The notes: generated by a model not told the origin, from the sequence alone. A DNA stretch of 64,000 nt from Pedobacter cryoconitis (GCF_001590605.1 NZ_CP014504.1:3596001-3660000); one strand, 5' to 3'; counted from the stretch's first letter, positions 41,523 through 51,816 are shown. Numbers and translations: made by a program.

Positions 41523-44135
41523 ATGAACTTCAACAACTTTACTATAAAAGCCCAGGAAGCAGTTCAACAGGCTTCCGAAATAGCCCAGGGCAATCAGCAA
41601 CAGGCTATTGAAACGGCCCATTTGCTAAAAGGGTTGCTTACTGTTGATGAAAATGTAGTTTCTTATGTTTTAAAGAAGCTAAATGTTAATTTAAACACGC
41701 TCAACATAAATCTGGATGAGCAGATTGCAAAATTCCCTAAGGTAAGTGGCAGCAATGGATATTTATCTTCTGGTGCAAACTCTGCCTTGCAAAAAGCGCA
41801 GACTTATTTGAAAGAATTTAAGGATGAATTTGTTTCTGTAGAGCATCTTTTACTGGGTATATTATCCGTTAACGACAATACCTCTAAACTTTTAAAGGAT
41901 CAGGGCGTAACTGAAAAAGATCTTAAAAAAGCTATTGCTGCTTTACGTGGTGATAACAGAGTAACTGACCAGAATGCTGAAGCAAGTTATAATGCTTTAA
42001 ATAAATACGCAAGGAATTTAAATGAATATGCAGAATCTGGAAAACTGGATCCTGTGATAGGCCGCGACGAAGAAATTCGCCGCGTAATTCAAATACTTTC
42101 CAGAAGAACCAAAAACAACCCAATTTTAATCGGAGAACCTGGTGTAGGTAAAACTGCCATTGCAGAAGGTATCGCTTTCAGGATTATTAAAGGTGACGTA
42201 CCTGAAAACCTGAAAACAAAAACAGTGTATTCATTGGATATGGGTTCTCTGATTGCCGGTGCAAAATATAAAGGAGAATTTGAAGAACGTCTGAAAGCTG
42301 TTGTGAAAGAAGTAACACAGAGTGAAGGGGATATCATTTTATTTATTGATGAGATACATACATTGGTGGGAGCTGGTGGCGGTGAGGGAGCTATGGATGC
42401 TGCAAACATCCTGAAACCTGCTTTAGCCCGTGGTGAATTACGTGCAATTGGCGCAACAACCTTAAACGAGTATCAGAAATATCTCGAAAAAGATAAAGCA
42501 CTGGAACGTCGTTTTCAAAAAGTAGTAGTAGATGAACCTGATACGCAGGATGCGATCTCTATTTTAAGGGGATTGAAAGAAAGATATGAAACGCATCATA
42601 AGGTCAGAATCCGCGATGAGGCAATTATTGCTGCTGTAGAATTATCTCAGCGCTATATCAGCGACCGTTTTCTTCCAGATAAAGCGATTGACTTAATGGA
42701 TGAAGCTGCTTCTAAATTACGTTTAGAAATGGATAGTGTTCCAGAAAATGTTGATGAGCTGGACCGTAAGATTATGCAGCTTGAAATTGAAAGAGAAGCG
42801 ATCAGAAGAGAAAATGATGATAAAAAAGTAAAATCTCTTGGAGAGGAAATCGCTAACCTTTCTGCGGAACGCGATGAGCTGAAAGCAAAATGGCAGGGAG
42901 AGAAAGATGTCGTTGACGGCATTAATACCGAATTGGAGCAGATAGAAAACTATAAACTGGAAGCTGATCAGGCAGAACGTGCAGGAGATTATGGAAAGGT
43001 AGCAGAGATCCGTTATGGTAAGATTAAAGAAGCCCAGGATAAAGTAGAGAAATTAAAAGTAGTACTGGAAAGTCAGCAGGGCGAAGGCCGTATGCTGAAA
43101 GAAGAAGTGACTGCAGATGATATTGCGGGTGTTGTAGCACGCTGGACAGGCATTCCGGTAACGAAATTAGTATCCAGTGAACGTGAAAAATTGTTAAACC
43201 TGGAAGATGAGCTGCATAAGCGCGTAGCTGGACAGGATGAAGCTATTGAAGCGATATCCGATGCAATACGGCGTTCGCGTGCTGGTTTGCAGGATAAACG
43301 TAAACCGATTGGCTCATTCATCTTTTTAGGTACAACAGGTGTCGGTAAAACAGAGCTGGCTAAGGCATTGGCAGAATTCCTTTTTAACGATGATAACGCG
43401 TTGACAAGAATTGATATGAGTGAATATCAGGAAAGACATTCTGTTTCCAGATTAATTGGGGCGCCTCCGGGATATGTAGGTTATGATGAAGGTGGTCAGC
43501 TTACGGAAGCCGTTCGCCGCAAACCTTACTCGGTAGTACTGCTGGATGAAATTGAAAAAGCGCATCCTGATGTATTTAACATTTTACTGCAAGTACTCGA
43601 TGATGGCCGTTTAACTGATAATAAAGGAAGACTGGTTAATTTTAAGAATACTATTATTATCATGACTTCCAATATTGGTTCTCATTTAATACAAGAGAAC
43701 TTTAAGAACCTGGATGATGCGAACAGAGATGAGGTAATTGCGAAAACCAAGAATGAGCTGTTTGAATTATTGAAACAGACGATCAGACCGGAGTTTTTAA
43801 ACAGAATTGATGAACTGATCATGTTCACGCCATTGAACCGTACTGAAGTGAGAAATATTGCAGAATTACAATTCAGACATGTTCAGGATACACTTGCTGA
43901 AATGGGTGTTGAAATTGAAGCCACTCCAGAAGCCCTGGATTGGCTGGCAGAACTGGGTTATGATCCGCAGTTTGGAGCACGTCCTTTAAAAAGAGTGATC
44001 CAGAAACGTGTATTAAATGAACTATCTAAAGAAATACTAGCTGGAAAGATTGATAAGGATAGTAAAATTAAACTAGATATGTTTGATAACAAGTTCGTAT
44101 TTCTGAACAATAAAAAGGAAACACCCGCTTCATAA
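41523..44135 (+). CDS. clpB: ATP-dependent chaperone ClpB
   Basis: Hsp100 disaggregase of 870 residues, full length. The N-domain (1-145) is followed by the first AAA+ domain with Walker A GEPGVGKT (204-211) and Walker B ILFIDEIHTLVG. The coiled-coil middle domain spans about 395-530, and the second AAA+ domain has Walker A GTTGVGKT near 605, Walker B VVLLDEIEKAHPDV and a C-terminal domain from NRIDELIMF. It resolubilises aggregated proteins with DnaK. It is transcribed alone and ends at a T-tract hairpin. No heat-shock element was identified upstream. Confidence 0.97.
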   Translation: MNFNNFTIKAQEAVQQASEIAQGNQQQAIETAHLLKGLLTVDENVVSYVLKKLNVNLNTLNINLDEQIAKFPKVSGSNGYLSSGANSALQKAQTYLKEFKDEFVSVEHLLLGILSVNDNTSKLLKDQGVTEKDLKKAIAALRGDNRVTDQNAEASYNALNKYARNLNEYAESGKLDPVIGRDEEIRRVIQILSRRTKNNPILIGEPGVGKTAIAEGIAFRIIKGDVPENLKTKTVYSLDMGSLIAGAKYKGEFEERLKAVVKEVTQSEGDIILFIDEIHTLVGAGGGEGAMDAANILKPALARGELRAIGATTLNEYQKYLEKDKALERRFQKVVVDEPDTQDAISILRGLKERYETHHKVRIRDEAIIAAVELSQRYISDRFLPDKAIDLMDEAASKLRLEMDSVPENVDELDRKIMQLEIEREAIRRENDDKKVKSLGEEIANLSAERDELKAKWQGEKDVVDGINTELEQIENYKLEADQAERAGDYGKVAEIRYGKIKEAQDKVEKLKVVLESQQGEGRMLKEEVTADDIAGVVARWTGIPVTKLVSSEREKLLNLEDELHKRVAGQDEAIEAISDAIRRSRAGLQDKRKPIGSFIFLGTTGVGKTELAKALAEFLFNDDNALTRIDMSEYQERHSVSRLIGAPPGYVGYDEGGQLTEAVRRKPYSVVLLDEIEKAHPDVFNILLQVLDDGRLTDNKGRLVNFKNTIIIMTSNIGSHLIQENFKNLDDANRDEVIAKTKNELFELLKQTIRPEFLNRIDELIMFTPLNRTEVRNIAELQFRHVQDTLAEMGVEIEATPEALDWLAELGYDPQFGARPLKRVIQKRVLNELSKEILAGKIDKDSKIKLDMFDNKFVFLNNKKETPAS

Positions 44136-44148
44136 GGACCCTTTTTAC

Positions 44149-44221
44149 AAGAATGCTGGTCAGCTATTCAATAATTTACCACCAGGTGATTTAAAGAATT
44201 GCAGACCAGCATTCTTTTTTT
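44149..44221 (+). terminator. Terminator of clpB
   Basis: AAGAATGCTGGTC (44149-44161) pairs with GACCAGCATTCTT (44204-44216) across a 42-base loop. A T tract follows to 44221. Confidence 0.7.
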
Positions 44222-44261
44222 CTAAATTGCAGTCCTAATTGATTTAAATAAAGATCGGCAG

Positions 44262-44753
44262 ATGAATAGAATAGAAATTAACAAGGAGGCATATGCTGCC
44301 AATTTCATCTATTTATTAAAATGTCTGACTGGAATTATCATTTGTTACGCACTTTACAGCTATTTTCCACAATATCCATTTTACTGGTCGTTGGTTTCTG
44401 TCGCGGTCTCCCTTTCTCCCGATCATAGCAATACGTTGGCTTACGACCGGATGAAAGCGAATATGATTGGTTGTGCCGCTGGCATTTGTCTTTACCCAAT
44501 ACATACCTCAAACCTGATTATCTTATGCCTTGGTGTGACTTTAACCATCTTTATTGGCATTGCGCTCCGCATGACTCATACTTTAAAAAGTGCTTTGGCT
44601 GCTGTGGTTATTATTACGCTTCAAGAGGAACAAGAGAAGCACTGGTATGTAGCTTTAGAGCGAGTATCTTGCGTAGTAACTGGCTGCATTGTAGCACTTG
44701 GTGTCACACTATTGTTTAATCTGCTCCTTAGCAGGAAATATTCAAAACAATAA
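44262..44753 (+). CDS. FUSC/aromatic acid exporter-like membrane protein
   Basis: Small membrane protein of 163 residues with about four helices (roughly 18-34, 40-52, 72-108 and 135-158). The segments FYWSLVSVAVSLSPDHSNTLAYDRM and CAAGICLYP resemble the membrane half of FUSC or aromatic acid exporter proteins (W-x2-V-x-x-S then R-x-x-G). It lacks the large soluble domain of full exporters. The transported compound is unknown. It is preceded by the clpB terminator and followed by a 192-base spacer. Confidence 0.6.
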   Translation: MNRIEINKEAYAANFIYLLKCLTGIIICYALYSYFPQYPFYWSLVSVAVSLSPDHSNTLAYDRMKANMIGCAAGICLYPIHTSNLIILCLGVTLTIFIGIALRMTHTLKSALAAVVIITLQEEQEKHWYVALERVSCVVTGCIVALGVTLLFNLLLSRKYSKQ

Positions 44754-44945
44754 CGCAAAATTTCGCTTTATAAAGAAGAAAGGGATTGAACTAATCTTTT
44801 ATAAGACAAATACGTTCCAATTAAAAGCTAAAATTGAACAAAAGACATTAATTAATTGTTTTTGTTTAACAATCCTTATCAGATTACTCTTTTTACAACC
44901 ATTAATCCAAAAACTTAACGTTTAAATGGCTCAATAACCTTAAAA

Positions 44946-47225
44946 ATGAAAATAGCTTATATATCGACTTATCCTCCGCGCGAATGTGGTATTGCTACAT
45001 TCAATAATAATCTTTTAAAAGCAATCGGTCACCATACAGAAGTAGTTTCCAAAGACAGCTTTGTTGTGGCAATGACAGATACTGAAGATTTGACTACTTA
45101 CGAATATCCTCCGGAAGTCCAGTTCATCATCAGACAAGAGAATCAAAAAGATTATATCAGGGCAGCCGATTATATCAACACCAGCTTAACAGACGTATGT
45201 ATATTAGAGCATGAATTTGGCATTTACGGGGGTGATAATGGTGTATATATCTTACCACTGATTGCCCGTTTGCAAAAACCGCTCATTACGATTCTCCATA
45301 CTATACTTAAAGATCCGTCTTACATGCAGCTGACCATTATCAGAGAAATTGCAAAGTATTCTTCGAAAATCGTGGTCATGAGTAACCGTGCGGTACATTT
45401 TCTTACCAGTATCTATGGAATAGCAGAAGATAAAATAAAACTTATTGAACATGGTGTGCCTGATCTTGAACCAAAAGTTGAAAATGAGGTCAAGAACTCT
45501 GTTGCTTTCAAAAACAAGAAGGTACTTTTTACATTTGGTCTGATTAGCCGGAATAAAGGGCTTGAAACAGTGATTGAAGCGCTCCCTAAAATAGCAGCTA
45601 AAAATCCGGATGTACTTTATGCGATCCTCGGCACTACACATCCTGGGGTAATCAGAAATTCGGGCGAAGAATACAGAGACAGTTTGAAACGTCTGGCAAA
45701 AAAACTGAACGTAGAAAATCACCTGATTTTCATTAATAAATTTGTCTCGGAAGATGAATTATATGATTACCTCACTGCAGCCGATATGTATATCACGCCC
45801 TATTTGAATGAGGCGCAAATTACTAGTGGGACGCTATCTTATGCCATAGGCGCAGGAGCGGCAGTTATCTCTACTCCTTACTGGCATGCACAGGAATTAT
45901 TGGCAGATAACCGCGGAAAACTGTTTGATTTCAAAGATTCAGATGCATTAGCAGAGATTGTGAATGATCTTTTTGCAAATCAGGATCAACTCAAAGAACT
46001 CAAAGACAATGCTTATAATTATGGTCTGCATCTGCGCTGGCCAACTACGGGTAATGTATTTATTGAAACTTTAAATGAGTCGATACTGAATGCGAACCAG
46101 GCAAAAGAGGAAATCAAACCTATTATCGATCCTGATATGATGCCTGCTTTTAGTATGGCACACATCAAGCGTTTGACAGATGATACTGGAATTGTTCAAC
46201 ATGCTAAATATGGTATCCCTAATTTAAAAGAGGGTTATTGCCTGGATGACAATGCCCGTGCGTTGATCATGGTGATTCTGGCATGGCAGCAAAACAAGAG
46301 TAAAACTGCTTTAGAATTACTCCCTGTTTATTTGAGTTACATTCAATATATGCAGTGTGATGATGGTAATTTCAGAAATTTCCTGAGCTTTAAGAGAGAG
46401 TATCTGGATGAAATAGGGTCAGAAGATTCCTTTGGCAGGACTATCTGGGCATTAGGCTACCTGATTAACAATGCACCAAATAATTCTTACAGAGAGTTCG
46501 CGACAGAATTGTTTATCAAGTCTATTCCACATTTTGCGCAGCTCAAACATCTGAGGGGGTTGGCAAATACCATGATTGGGTTAAGTAGTTTCTTAAAAGC
46601 TCACCCGAGTGATGAACATATCATAAACGAGCTTAATAAACTGGCTACTCCTTTAAAAGCTTCTTATAAAGCGCACAGAGCAGATCAGTGGAATTGGTTT
46701 GAAGAAAAAATGACTTATGACAATGCTATTTTACCGCTGGCTTTACTTTGTCATTATGAGACTACACATGATCAGGATTCTCTGGCCATCGGACTGGAGA
46801 GTATGGAATTCCTGACTTCTAAAACATTGGAAAAAGGCTATTTGAATCCAGTAGGTAACGATGGCTGGTTATTCAAAGAAAATAAGGAGATGGCGCAATA
46901 CGATCAGCAGGCTATAGAAACCATGGCAATCGTGCTCTTGTATTTCAAGGCTTATGAGATTACGCATGATCTTAAATATATCCGTCAGATGTATTTAAGT
47001 TATCAATGGTTCTTAGGCGAAAACAGCCTCAGACTGCCACTTTATGATTATGAAACCAAGGGTTGCGGAGATGGCTTGCAAAATAATGGTGTCAACAGAA
47101 ATCAGGGTGCAGAAAGTACTTTAGCTTATTGGATTTCTCACCTTGTTATCTTGAAATCACTCGAGTTTGAGTATGAATACAGCGTTAAACCCGATGCAGT
47201 ACCTGTTAAAGAGGAGGTGATTTAA
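44946..47225 (+). CDS. GT4 glycosyltransferase fused to a helical toroid-like domain
   Basis: Protein of 759 residues. Residues 1-380 form a GT-B fold family 4 glycosyltransferase (MKIAYISTYPPRECGIATFNN, LFTFGLISRNKGLETVIEALP, YITPYLNEAQITSGTLSYAIGAGAAVISTPYW). Residues about 400-740 look like an alpha/alpha-barrel (CLDDNARALIMVILAW, DSFGRTIWALGYLI, LRGLANTMIGLSSFL, QQAIETMAIVLLYFKAY), as seen in six-hairpin glycosidase-like proteins. No signal peptide is present, so it acts in the cytoplasm. It overlaps the next GT4 by one base. The sugar donor and product are unknown. Confidence 0.82.
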   Translation: MKIAYISTYPPRECGIATFNNNLLKAIGHHTEVVSKDSFVVAMTDTEDLTTYEYPPEVQFIIRQENQKDYIRAADYINTSLTDVCILEHEFGIYGGDNGVYILPLIARLQKPLITILHTILKDPSYMQLTIIREIAKYSSKIVVMSNRAVHFLTSIYGIAEDKIKLIEHGVPDLEPKVENEVKNSVAFKNKKVLFTFGLISRNKGLETVIEALPKIAAKNPDVLYAILGTTHPGVIRNSGEEYRDSLKRLAKKLNVENHLIFINKFVSEDELYDYLTAADMYITPYLNEAQITSGTLSYAIGAGAAVISTPYWHAQELLADNRGKLFDFKDSDALAEIVNDLFANQDQLKELKDNAYNYGLHLRWPTTGNVFIETLNESILNANQAKEEIKPIIDPDMMPAFSMAHIKRLTDDTGIVQHAKYGIPNLKEGYCLDDNARALIMVILAWQQNKSKTALELLPVYLSYIQYMQCDDGNFRNFLSFKREYLDEIGSEDSFGRTIWALGYLINNAPNNSYREFATELFIKSIPHFAQLKHLRGLANTMIGLSSFLKAHPSDEHIINELNKLATPLKASYKAHRADQWNWFEEKMTYDNAILPLALLCHYETTHDQDSLAIGLESMEFLTSKTLEKGYLNPVGNDGWLFKENKEMAQYDQQAIETMAIVLLYFKAYEITHDLKYIRQMYLSYQWFLGENSLRLPLYDYETKGCGDGLQNNGVNRNQGAESTLAYWISHLVILKSLEFEYEYSVKPDAVPVKEEVI

Positions 47226-48226
47226 TGAAGGTAGCTGTCTTATCGCCCGTAGCCTGGAGAACTCCGCCCCGTCATTATGGTCCATGGGAACAAATGGCTT
47301 CTAATTTAACAGAAGGTTTGCACGATGCCGGAATTGAGGTTGTTTTATTTGCCACCGGTGATTCTATCACCTCTGCCGAATTAAGAAGTGTGGTAAAAAC
47401 TGGTTATGAGGAAGACCGCCATCAGGATGCAAAAGTTATAGAGTGTCTCCATATCAGTAACTTGATGGAGCAGTCAGATGATTTTGATTTAATTCACAAT
47501 CATTTCGATTTTCTGCCCTTAAGTTATTCTGGATTAATCAGAACTCCGGTGTTAACTACAATTCATGGGTTTTCATCAGAAAAGATTGTGAAGGTTTATC
47601 AGAAATATAACCGGCATAACCATTATGTATCCATCAGCAATGCCAATCGCCATCCAGCGCTCAGTTATTTAGGTACTGTATATAATGGTTTAGTGACGGA
47701 GGATTTTCAGTTTAATGCTAATCCTGATGATTATCTGTTGTTTTTCGGAAGGATTCATCCCGATAAAGGAACGGCTGAAGCGATACAAATTGCTATAAAG
47801 AGTAGAAAAAGACTTTTAATTGCTGGAATTATTCAGGATGAACGCTATTATAAAGAAGCAGTCGAGCCTTATTTAAACGAGGAGATTGTATTTTTAGGTG
47901 CTGCCGGCCCTGATCAACGAAACGAGCTGCTGAAAGGTGCTTTAGCTTTATTACATCCGATTAATTTTGCTGAACCTTTCGGATTAAGCGTAGCAGAAGC
48001 TATGCTATGCGGAACTCCTGTAATCGCTTTCAATAAAGGTTCTATGCCGGAGCTTATCGAACATGAGAAAACAGGTTTCCTGGTAGAGAATGTAGAAGAG
48101 GCTGTAGCCGCAGTGGCTAAAATCTCTAAACTGGAAAGATTGGACTGCCACAAATGGGCAAAACGTAAATTTTCAAAAGAGAAAATGGTAGAGGACTATC
48201 TCAGCCTCTACCAGCAAATTCTATAA
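47225..48226 (+). CDS. GT4-family glycosyltransferase
   Basis: Glycosyltransferase of 333 residues with GT-B fold. The N-terminus MKVAVLSPVAWRTPPRHYGPWEQMASNLTEGL contains the donor/acceptor loop, and the C-terminal half has LLFFGRIHPDKGTAEAI, LLHPINFAEPFGLSVAEAMLCGTPVIAF and NKGSMPELI, typical of family 4. It starts on the last base of the previous glycosyltransferase gene, so the two are translationally coupled. Its stop overlaps the convergent GH130 gene by six bases. The two transferases and GH130 probably belong to one mannose-related pathway (inference). Confidence 0.88.
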   Translation: MKVAVLSPVAWRTPPRHYGPWEQMASNLTEGLHDAGIEVVLFATGDSITSAELRSVVKTGYEEDRHQDAKVIECLHISNLMEQSDDFDLIHNHFDFLPLSYSGLIRTPVLTTIHGFSSEKIVKVYQKYNRHNHYVSISNANRHPALSYLGTVYNGLVTEDFQFNANPDDYLLFFGRIHPDKGTAEAIQIAIKSRKRLLIAGIIQDERYYKEAVEPYLNEEIVFLGAAGPDQRNELLKGALALLHPINFAEPFGLSVAEAMLCGTPVIAFNKGSMPELIEHEKTGFLVENVEEAVAAVAKISKLERLDCHKWAKRKFSKEKMVEDYLSLYQQIL

Positions 48227-49741
48227 TTTTTCTTCAGGTTTATTTGCTTCTTTACTTTCATTCACATTTTTGCCTTCACTCGCTGAGCTTAATAACTTGG
48301 CGAGTAACAATTCGATTTTCACTGAAGCAAAAGAAGAACAGTAGTCTGATAGTCCATAAGGGATAATTAATTCTCCATTGTGGATGATCGAGCCGCAAGA
48401 ATACAATACATTCGGCACGTAACCTTCTCTTTCATCATTATTAGGGATCACCAAAGGCTCTGTAAGCCTGCCAATCTCTATAGAAGGGTCTTCAAGATCC
48501 AATAAGCTTGCGCCTAAGCAATAGCGGCGCATTGGTCCTACGCCATGCGTAATCACTAACCAGCCTGCTTCTGTTTCAATTGGAGATCCGCAATTCCCAA
48601 TCTGAATAAATTCCCAGGGAAACTGTGGTTGCTGCAGTTTTACCGGATGATCCCATACGGTAAGTTTATCTGAATACATCAGATAGTTATTCCATCCGTC
48701 TATCCTTGACATCATGGCATACTTGCCGTTAATTTTCCTTGGGAATAAGGCTAAGTTTTTATTTTGTGCGCCTGCTCCATGAAGCGGGCTTACTTTAAAG
48801 TCGTAAAAATCTGTGGTCTGTAAGAGTTTAGGCAAAATCATAGCGCCATCAAATGCAGTATAAGTTGCATAATAGATAACCGACCCATCTTCTTTAATAA
48901 ACCTGACAAACCGCGCATCCTCTATCCCTTTACGTTCAAATTCTGAGATTGGAAAAATAACACGGTCGGAGATATCAGTATCTCTTGAAAAACTAATCTC
49001 ATGATAAGTATCAGAAAGCCAGAGTATTTTATCATATTCTAATTTCTTCAAATCATCGGTCTGGAGGTTTTTGGAATCGACGATTACTCTTCTTAAAATG
49101 GCATAATCAAACTTCTCTTCTAATTTCAAGCCTACCTCATCCAGAATATTGAGATCGATCATAGCATCTGCAGCTCTTTTGAAAAAGAGTTTCTTGTTGT
49201 ATACTGCGTTGCGGACTACTTCTGCCTCATCAATATAGTTTCCTGCCGGATTTACTGTGATGTTTCCATTAGAGTCAATTAAAGCTCTTCTGAACACTAC
49301 AGAAGAGATATGACCTTCTCCTACTGCTCTGAAACTAATGATTAGTCTTTTCTCTCCTTCTACCAGTTCTGACTGGTCCGGATCTTCTACAACTGATGGA
49401 TTAAAAAAAGCAGCTGATTCGATAGAGTATTCGTGTGTGAAGTAGGACCCTAATAAAAGCCGCTGATATTTGCTCAACGACTCATAATCAACTTCCATTT
49501 CCTCTATGCAATGTTTAATCTGTTTACAGTGACGCGCAAGAATCTTGGTAATGTTCCGGTGTCTTTTGGAATACTCTTGTAAAATTGGGGATATCAAACC
49601 AAATACTTCCTGATCTGATAAAGTTAAAACCCTTTTGATTACTTCTTTAGCTCTATCCTCACCATTAAAAAAAAACCTGGCTATTACACGTTTCGGATCA
49701 GGATATACTTTTATTGGTTTGCGCTCTATTAATAGTCTCAT
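48221..49741 (-). CDS. GH130-family glycoside phosphorylase or hydrolase
   Basis: Protein of 506 residues without a signal peptide. The C-terminal 350 residues form the five-blade propeller of GH130: FNPSVVEDPDQ, GIEDARFVRF, YYATYTAFDGAMI, SPLHGAGAQNKNLALFPRKI, HGVGPMRRYCLGASLLDLEDPS and VPNVLYSCG. The N-terminal 130 residues are helical. GH130 enzymes phosphorolyse or hydrolyse beta-mannosides. It converges on the two GT4 genes and probably recycles or trims their product. Homologues sometimes carry misleading database names. Subfamily assignment would need a tree. Confidence 0.85.
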   Translation of the reverse strand: MRLLIERKPIKVYPDPKRVIARFFFNGEDRAKEVIKRVLTLSDQEVFGLISPILQEYSKRHRNITKILARHCKQIKHCIEEMEVDYESLSKYQRLLLGSYFTHEYSIESAAFFNPSVVEDPDQSELVEGEKRLIISFRAVGEGHISSVVFRRALIDSNGNITVNPAGNYIDEAEVVRNAVYNKKLFFKRAADAMIDLNILDEVGLKLEEKFDYAILRRVIVDSKNLQTDDLKKLEYDKILWLSDTYHEISFSRDTDISDRVIFPISEFERKGIEDARFVRFIKEDGSVIYYATYTAFDGAMILPKLLQTTDFYDFKVSPLHGAGAQNKNLALFPRKINGKYAMMSRIDGWNNYLMYSDKLTVWDHPVKLQQPQFPWEFIQIGNCGSPIETEAGWLVITHGVGPMRRYCLGASLLDLEDPSIEIGRLTEPLVIPNNDEREGYVPNVLYSCGSIIHNGELIIPYGLSDYCSSFASVKIELLLAKLLSSASEGKNVNESKEANKPEEKL

Positions 49742-50161
49742 AATTAAATAACGTTTTAAACGGACATAAAGGTTTAATGAATTTAGTTTTTTTTTATCAG
49801 AAAGAGGTTTTGTTGGTTATTTATTTAACAACATGTGCCACATTCATGCCAGAGTAAATTGAAATTGTCCCAAAAACTGACATAAATGGCATTAAAAAAA
49901 CTGACATTCTAACAAAGAAAGTCAAACTGTCTTGCTAATTTTAATGTTAATTTAATGTAAGCATTATGTTAATTGTCATCGTAAAATAATAAAGGGAAAC
50001 CTAAAACATTTTATCTTACTATCTGATAAGCATTTACAAAAAACCGCATTTCCAGTTTGTACGCTAAACATTTCTTTGGCACCGCTATTGACTATATGAC
50101 AAACATAGTCAGATACTAAAAACAAAAATTCTGGCTCGGTATAAATTAAAAAAGCAACAAA
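49742..50161. promoter_or_regulatory. Divergent spacer between GH130 and beta-barrel genes
   Basis: This AT-rich spacer of 420 bases has no supported gene. It must hold promoters for both flanking genes. A weak inverted repeat (TGTTGGTTA with TTAACAACA) lies near 49811-49834. The region 50080-50160 is A-rich just before the beta-barrel gene start. No defined operator was seen. Confidence 0.3.
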
Positions 50162-50785
50162 ATGAAAAAATTATTATTATCATTAATCGCAGTTTCAGCA
50201 TTAGCATTCACAACTCAAGCTCAAACTGAAAAAGGTAAATTCATGTTAGGTGGTAACGTTGAATTTAAATCAATTAAAGAGAACGGTGCATCAAAATCTA
50301 ATACTAACTTTAATATCGTTCCAAGTGTAGGATATTTCATCTCTGATAACTTTGCAATTGGTACAGGTGTTGGTTTTGGTTTTGCTAAAACTCAAGCTGG
50401 TACTACTGCTCTTCCTAATGCAGCAACAAAAACTCAAGAATTCGTAGTTGCTCCATTTGCACGTTACTACAAAGGTATCAATGAGTCATTCAAATTCTTC
50501 GGACAATTATCAGTTCCAATGGCTTTCGGTAATAACAAAGTAACTGCTGACGGTGATAACTACGCAAAAATTTCTAAATACAACAATGTAGGTGTTGCTT
50601 TATCTCCAGGTTTTGCATTCTTCCCAAGCAAAAAATTCGGTATCGAGTTTTCAGTTCAAGGAATTAGTTACAACAATAACTCTATTAAAGATAACAACGG
50701 AACTAAAATTGGTGATAGCGACAAATCTTTCAGCATTGGCGCAAATTTCTTCGCTCCAAAAATCGGTGTTCAGTTCTATTTATAG
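50162..50785 (+). CDS. Outer-membrane beta-barrel protein
   Basis: Protein of 207 residues with a signal peptide (MKKLLLSLIAVSALAFTTQAQ). The mature part has alternating strands with Gly and aromatic residues (KFMLGGNVEFKS, NIVPSVGYFISDNFAIGTGVGFGF, FVVAPFARYYK, PKIGVQFYL) and a C-terminal aromatic-hydrophobic ending, fitting a porin-like or OmpX-like small barrel. The codon usage is strongly A-ending and regular, which suggests high expression. It is transcribed alone with its own terminator. The ligand is unknown. Confidence 0.82.
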   Translation: MKKLLLSLIAVSALAFTTQAQTEKGKFMLGGNVEFKSIKENGASKSNTNFNIVPSVGYFISDNFAIGTGVGFGFAKTQAGTTALPNAATKTQEFVVAPFARYYKGINESFKFFGQLSVPMAFGNNKVTADGDNYAKISKYNNVGVALSPGFAFFPSKKFGIEFSVQGISYNNNSIKDNNGTKIGDSDKSFSIGANFFAPKIGVQFYL

Positions 50786-50816
50786 TATGTAGATACTCTA
50801 CACAATGTTTTATACG

Positions 50817-50849
50817 AAAAAGGCCAGGCAATATTGTCTGGCCTTTTTT
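50817..50849 (+). terminator. Terminator of beta-barrel gene
   Basis: AAAAAGGCCAG pairs with CTGGCCTTTTT around a 10-base loop, ending in a T run. Confidence 0.8.
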
Positions 50850-50912
50850 GCTTTTAATAAAAAAAATATCAGTTGATTTCCTAATTTAGCGATCAATACA
50901 TAAAATCTCTGA

Positions 50913-51791
50913 ATGAAACACTATATATTATCCTTAACTGCTGCTGCACTATTATTAAGTGCAGGCTGTCAGTCCAAATCTCAAAACAAAAAAGAAGAAA
51001 CTAAAGACAGCACAGCTGCTGTAGCAACTACTACTTCGAATGAACCTGCTGCTCCAAATAAGGCTGTAGATATTTCAAAGATCAAAGTAGCTGATGCCAA
51101 AACAATTCTGGCACGTAAACAAGTTCCAGTATTGTGTTATCATCAAATTCGCGATTGGAGACCTAAAGATTCCAAAGCAGCTAAAGATTATATTATTCCA
51201 ATTGATGTATTTAAAGGCCATATGAAAATGCTGGCTGATAGTGGCTATCACACCATTTTGCTGGATCAATTATATGATTACCTGAATAACGGTACACCGC
51301 TGCCATCTAAACCAATCTTATTAACTTTTGATGACACTGATCTTGATCAATATACCATTGCTGAGCCTACCATGAAAAAATATGGTTTCAAAGGCGCTTT
51401 CTTTGTAATGACTGTTTCTTTGGGCAGACCAAATTACATGAGCAAAGCACAAGTTAAAGATCTGTCAGATAAAGGAAACGATATTGGTTCTCATACCTGG
51501 GATCACCACAACGTTAAAAAATACCAGGGTAAAGACTGGGAAATCCAGATTGACAAACCAACAAAAACATTACAGGAAATTACTGGTAAAAATATTCATC
51601 ACTTCGCTTACCCATTTGGTTTATGGAATCCGGAAGCTATCCCTGAATTGAAGAAAAGAGGATTTAAAAGTGCATTTATTTTATCTACGAAACGTGACGA
51701 AAAAGATCCGCTGTTTACGATCAGAAGGATTATCGCCAGTGGTTACTGGACACCAAAAACTTTAAGTAATAGCATTAAAAATAGTTTTTAG
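50913..51791 (+). CDS. Polysaccharide deacetylase (CE4) lipoprotein
   Basis: Lipoprotein of 292 residues (lipobox LLLSAGC, Cys19) with a low-complexity Ser/Thr/Ala linker to about residue 50. The NodB-like domain starts at VPVLCYHQI, with the metal motif TFDDTDLD and SHTWDHH (His ligands), then HFAYPFG. It probably removes acetyl groups from an extracellular or envelope polysaccharide. A close paralogue lies at 55252-56130 on the other strand. It is monocistronic, with a terminator at 51817-51851. Confidence 0.88.
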   Translation: MKHYILSLTAAALLLSAGCQSKSQNKKEETKDSTAAVATTTSNEPAAPNKAVDISKIKVADAKTILARKQVPVLCYHQIRDWRPKDSKAAKDYIIPIDVFKGHMKMLADSGYHTILLDQLYDYLNNGTPLPSKPILLTFDDTDLDQYTIAEPTMKKYGFKGAFFVMTVSLGRPNYMSKAQVKDLSDKGNDIGSHTWDHHNVKKYQGKDWEIQIDKPTKTLQEITGKNIHHFAYPFGLWNPEAIPELKKRGFKSAFILSTKRDEKDPLFTIRRIIASGYWTPKTLSNSIKNSF

Positions 51792-51816
51792 ATAAAAAGA
51801 GACAAGCTTATCATGC

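Noticed and set aside
42089..43321. Ser-rich minus-strand frames inside clpB.
   Set aside because: They are antisense shadows of a strongly conserved coding gene.
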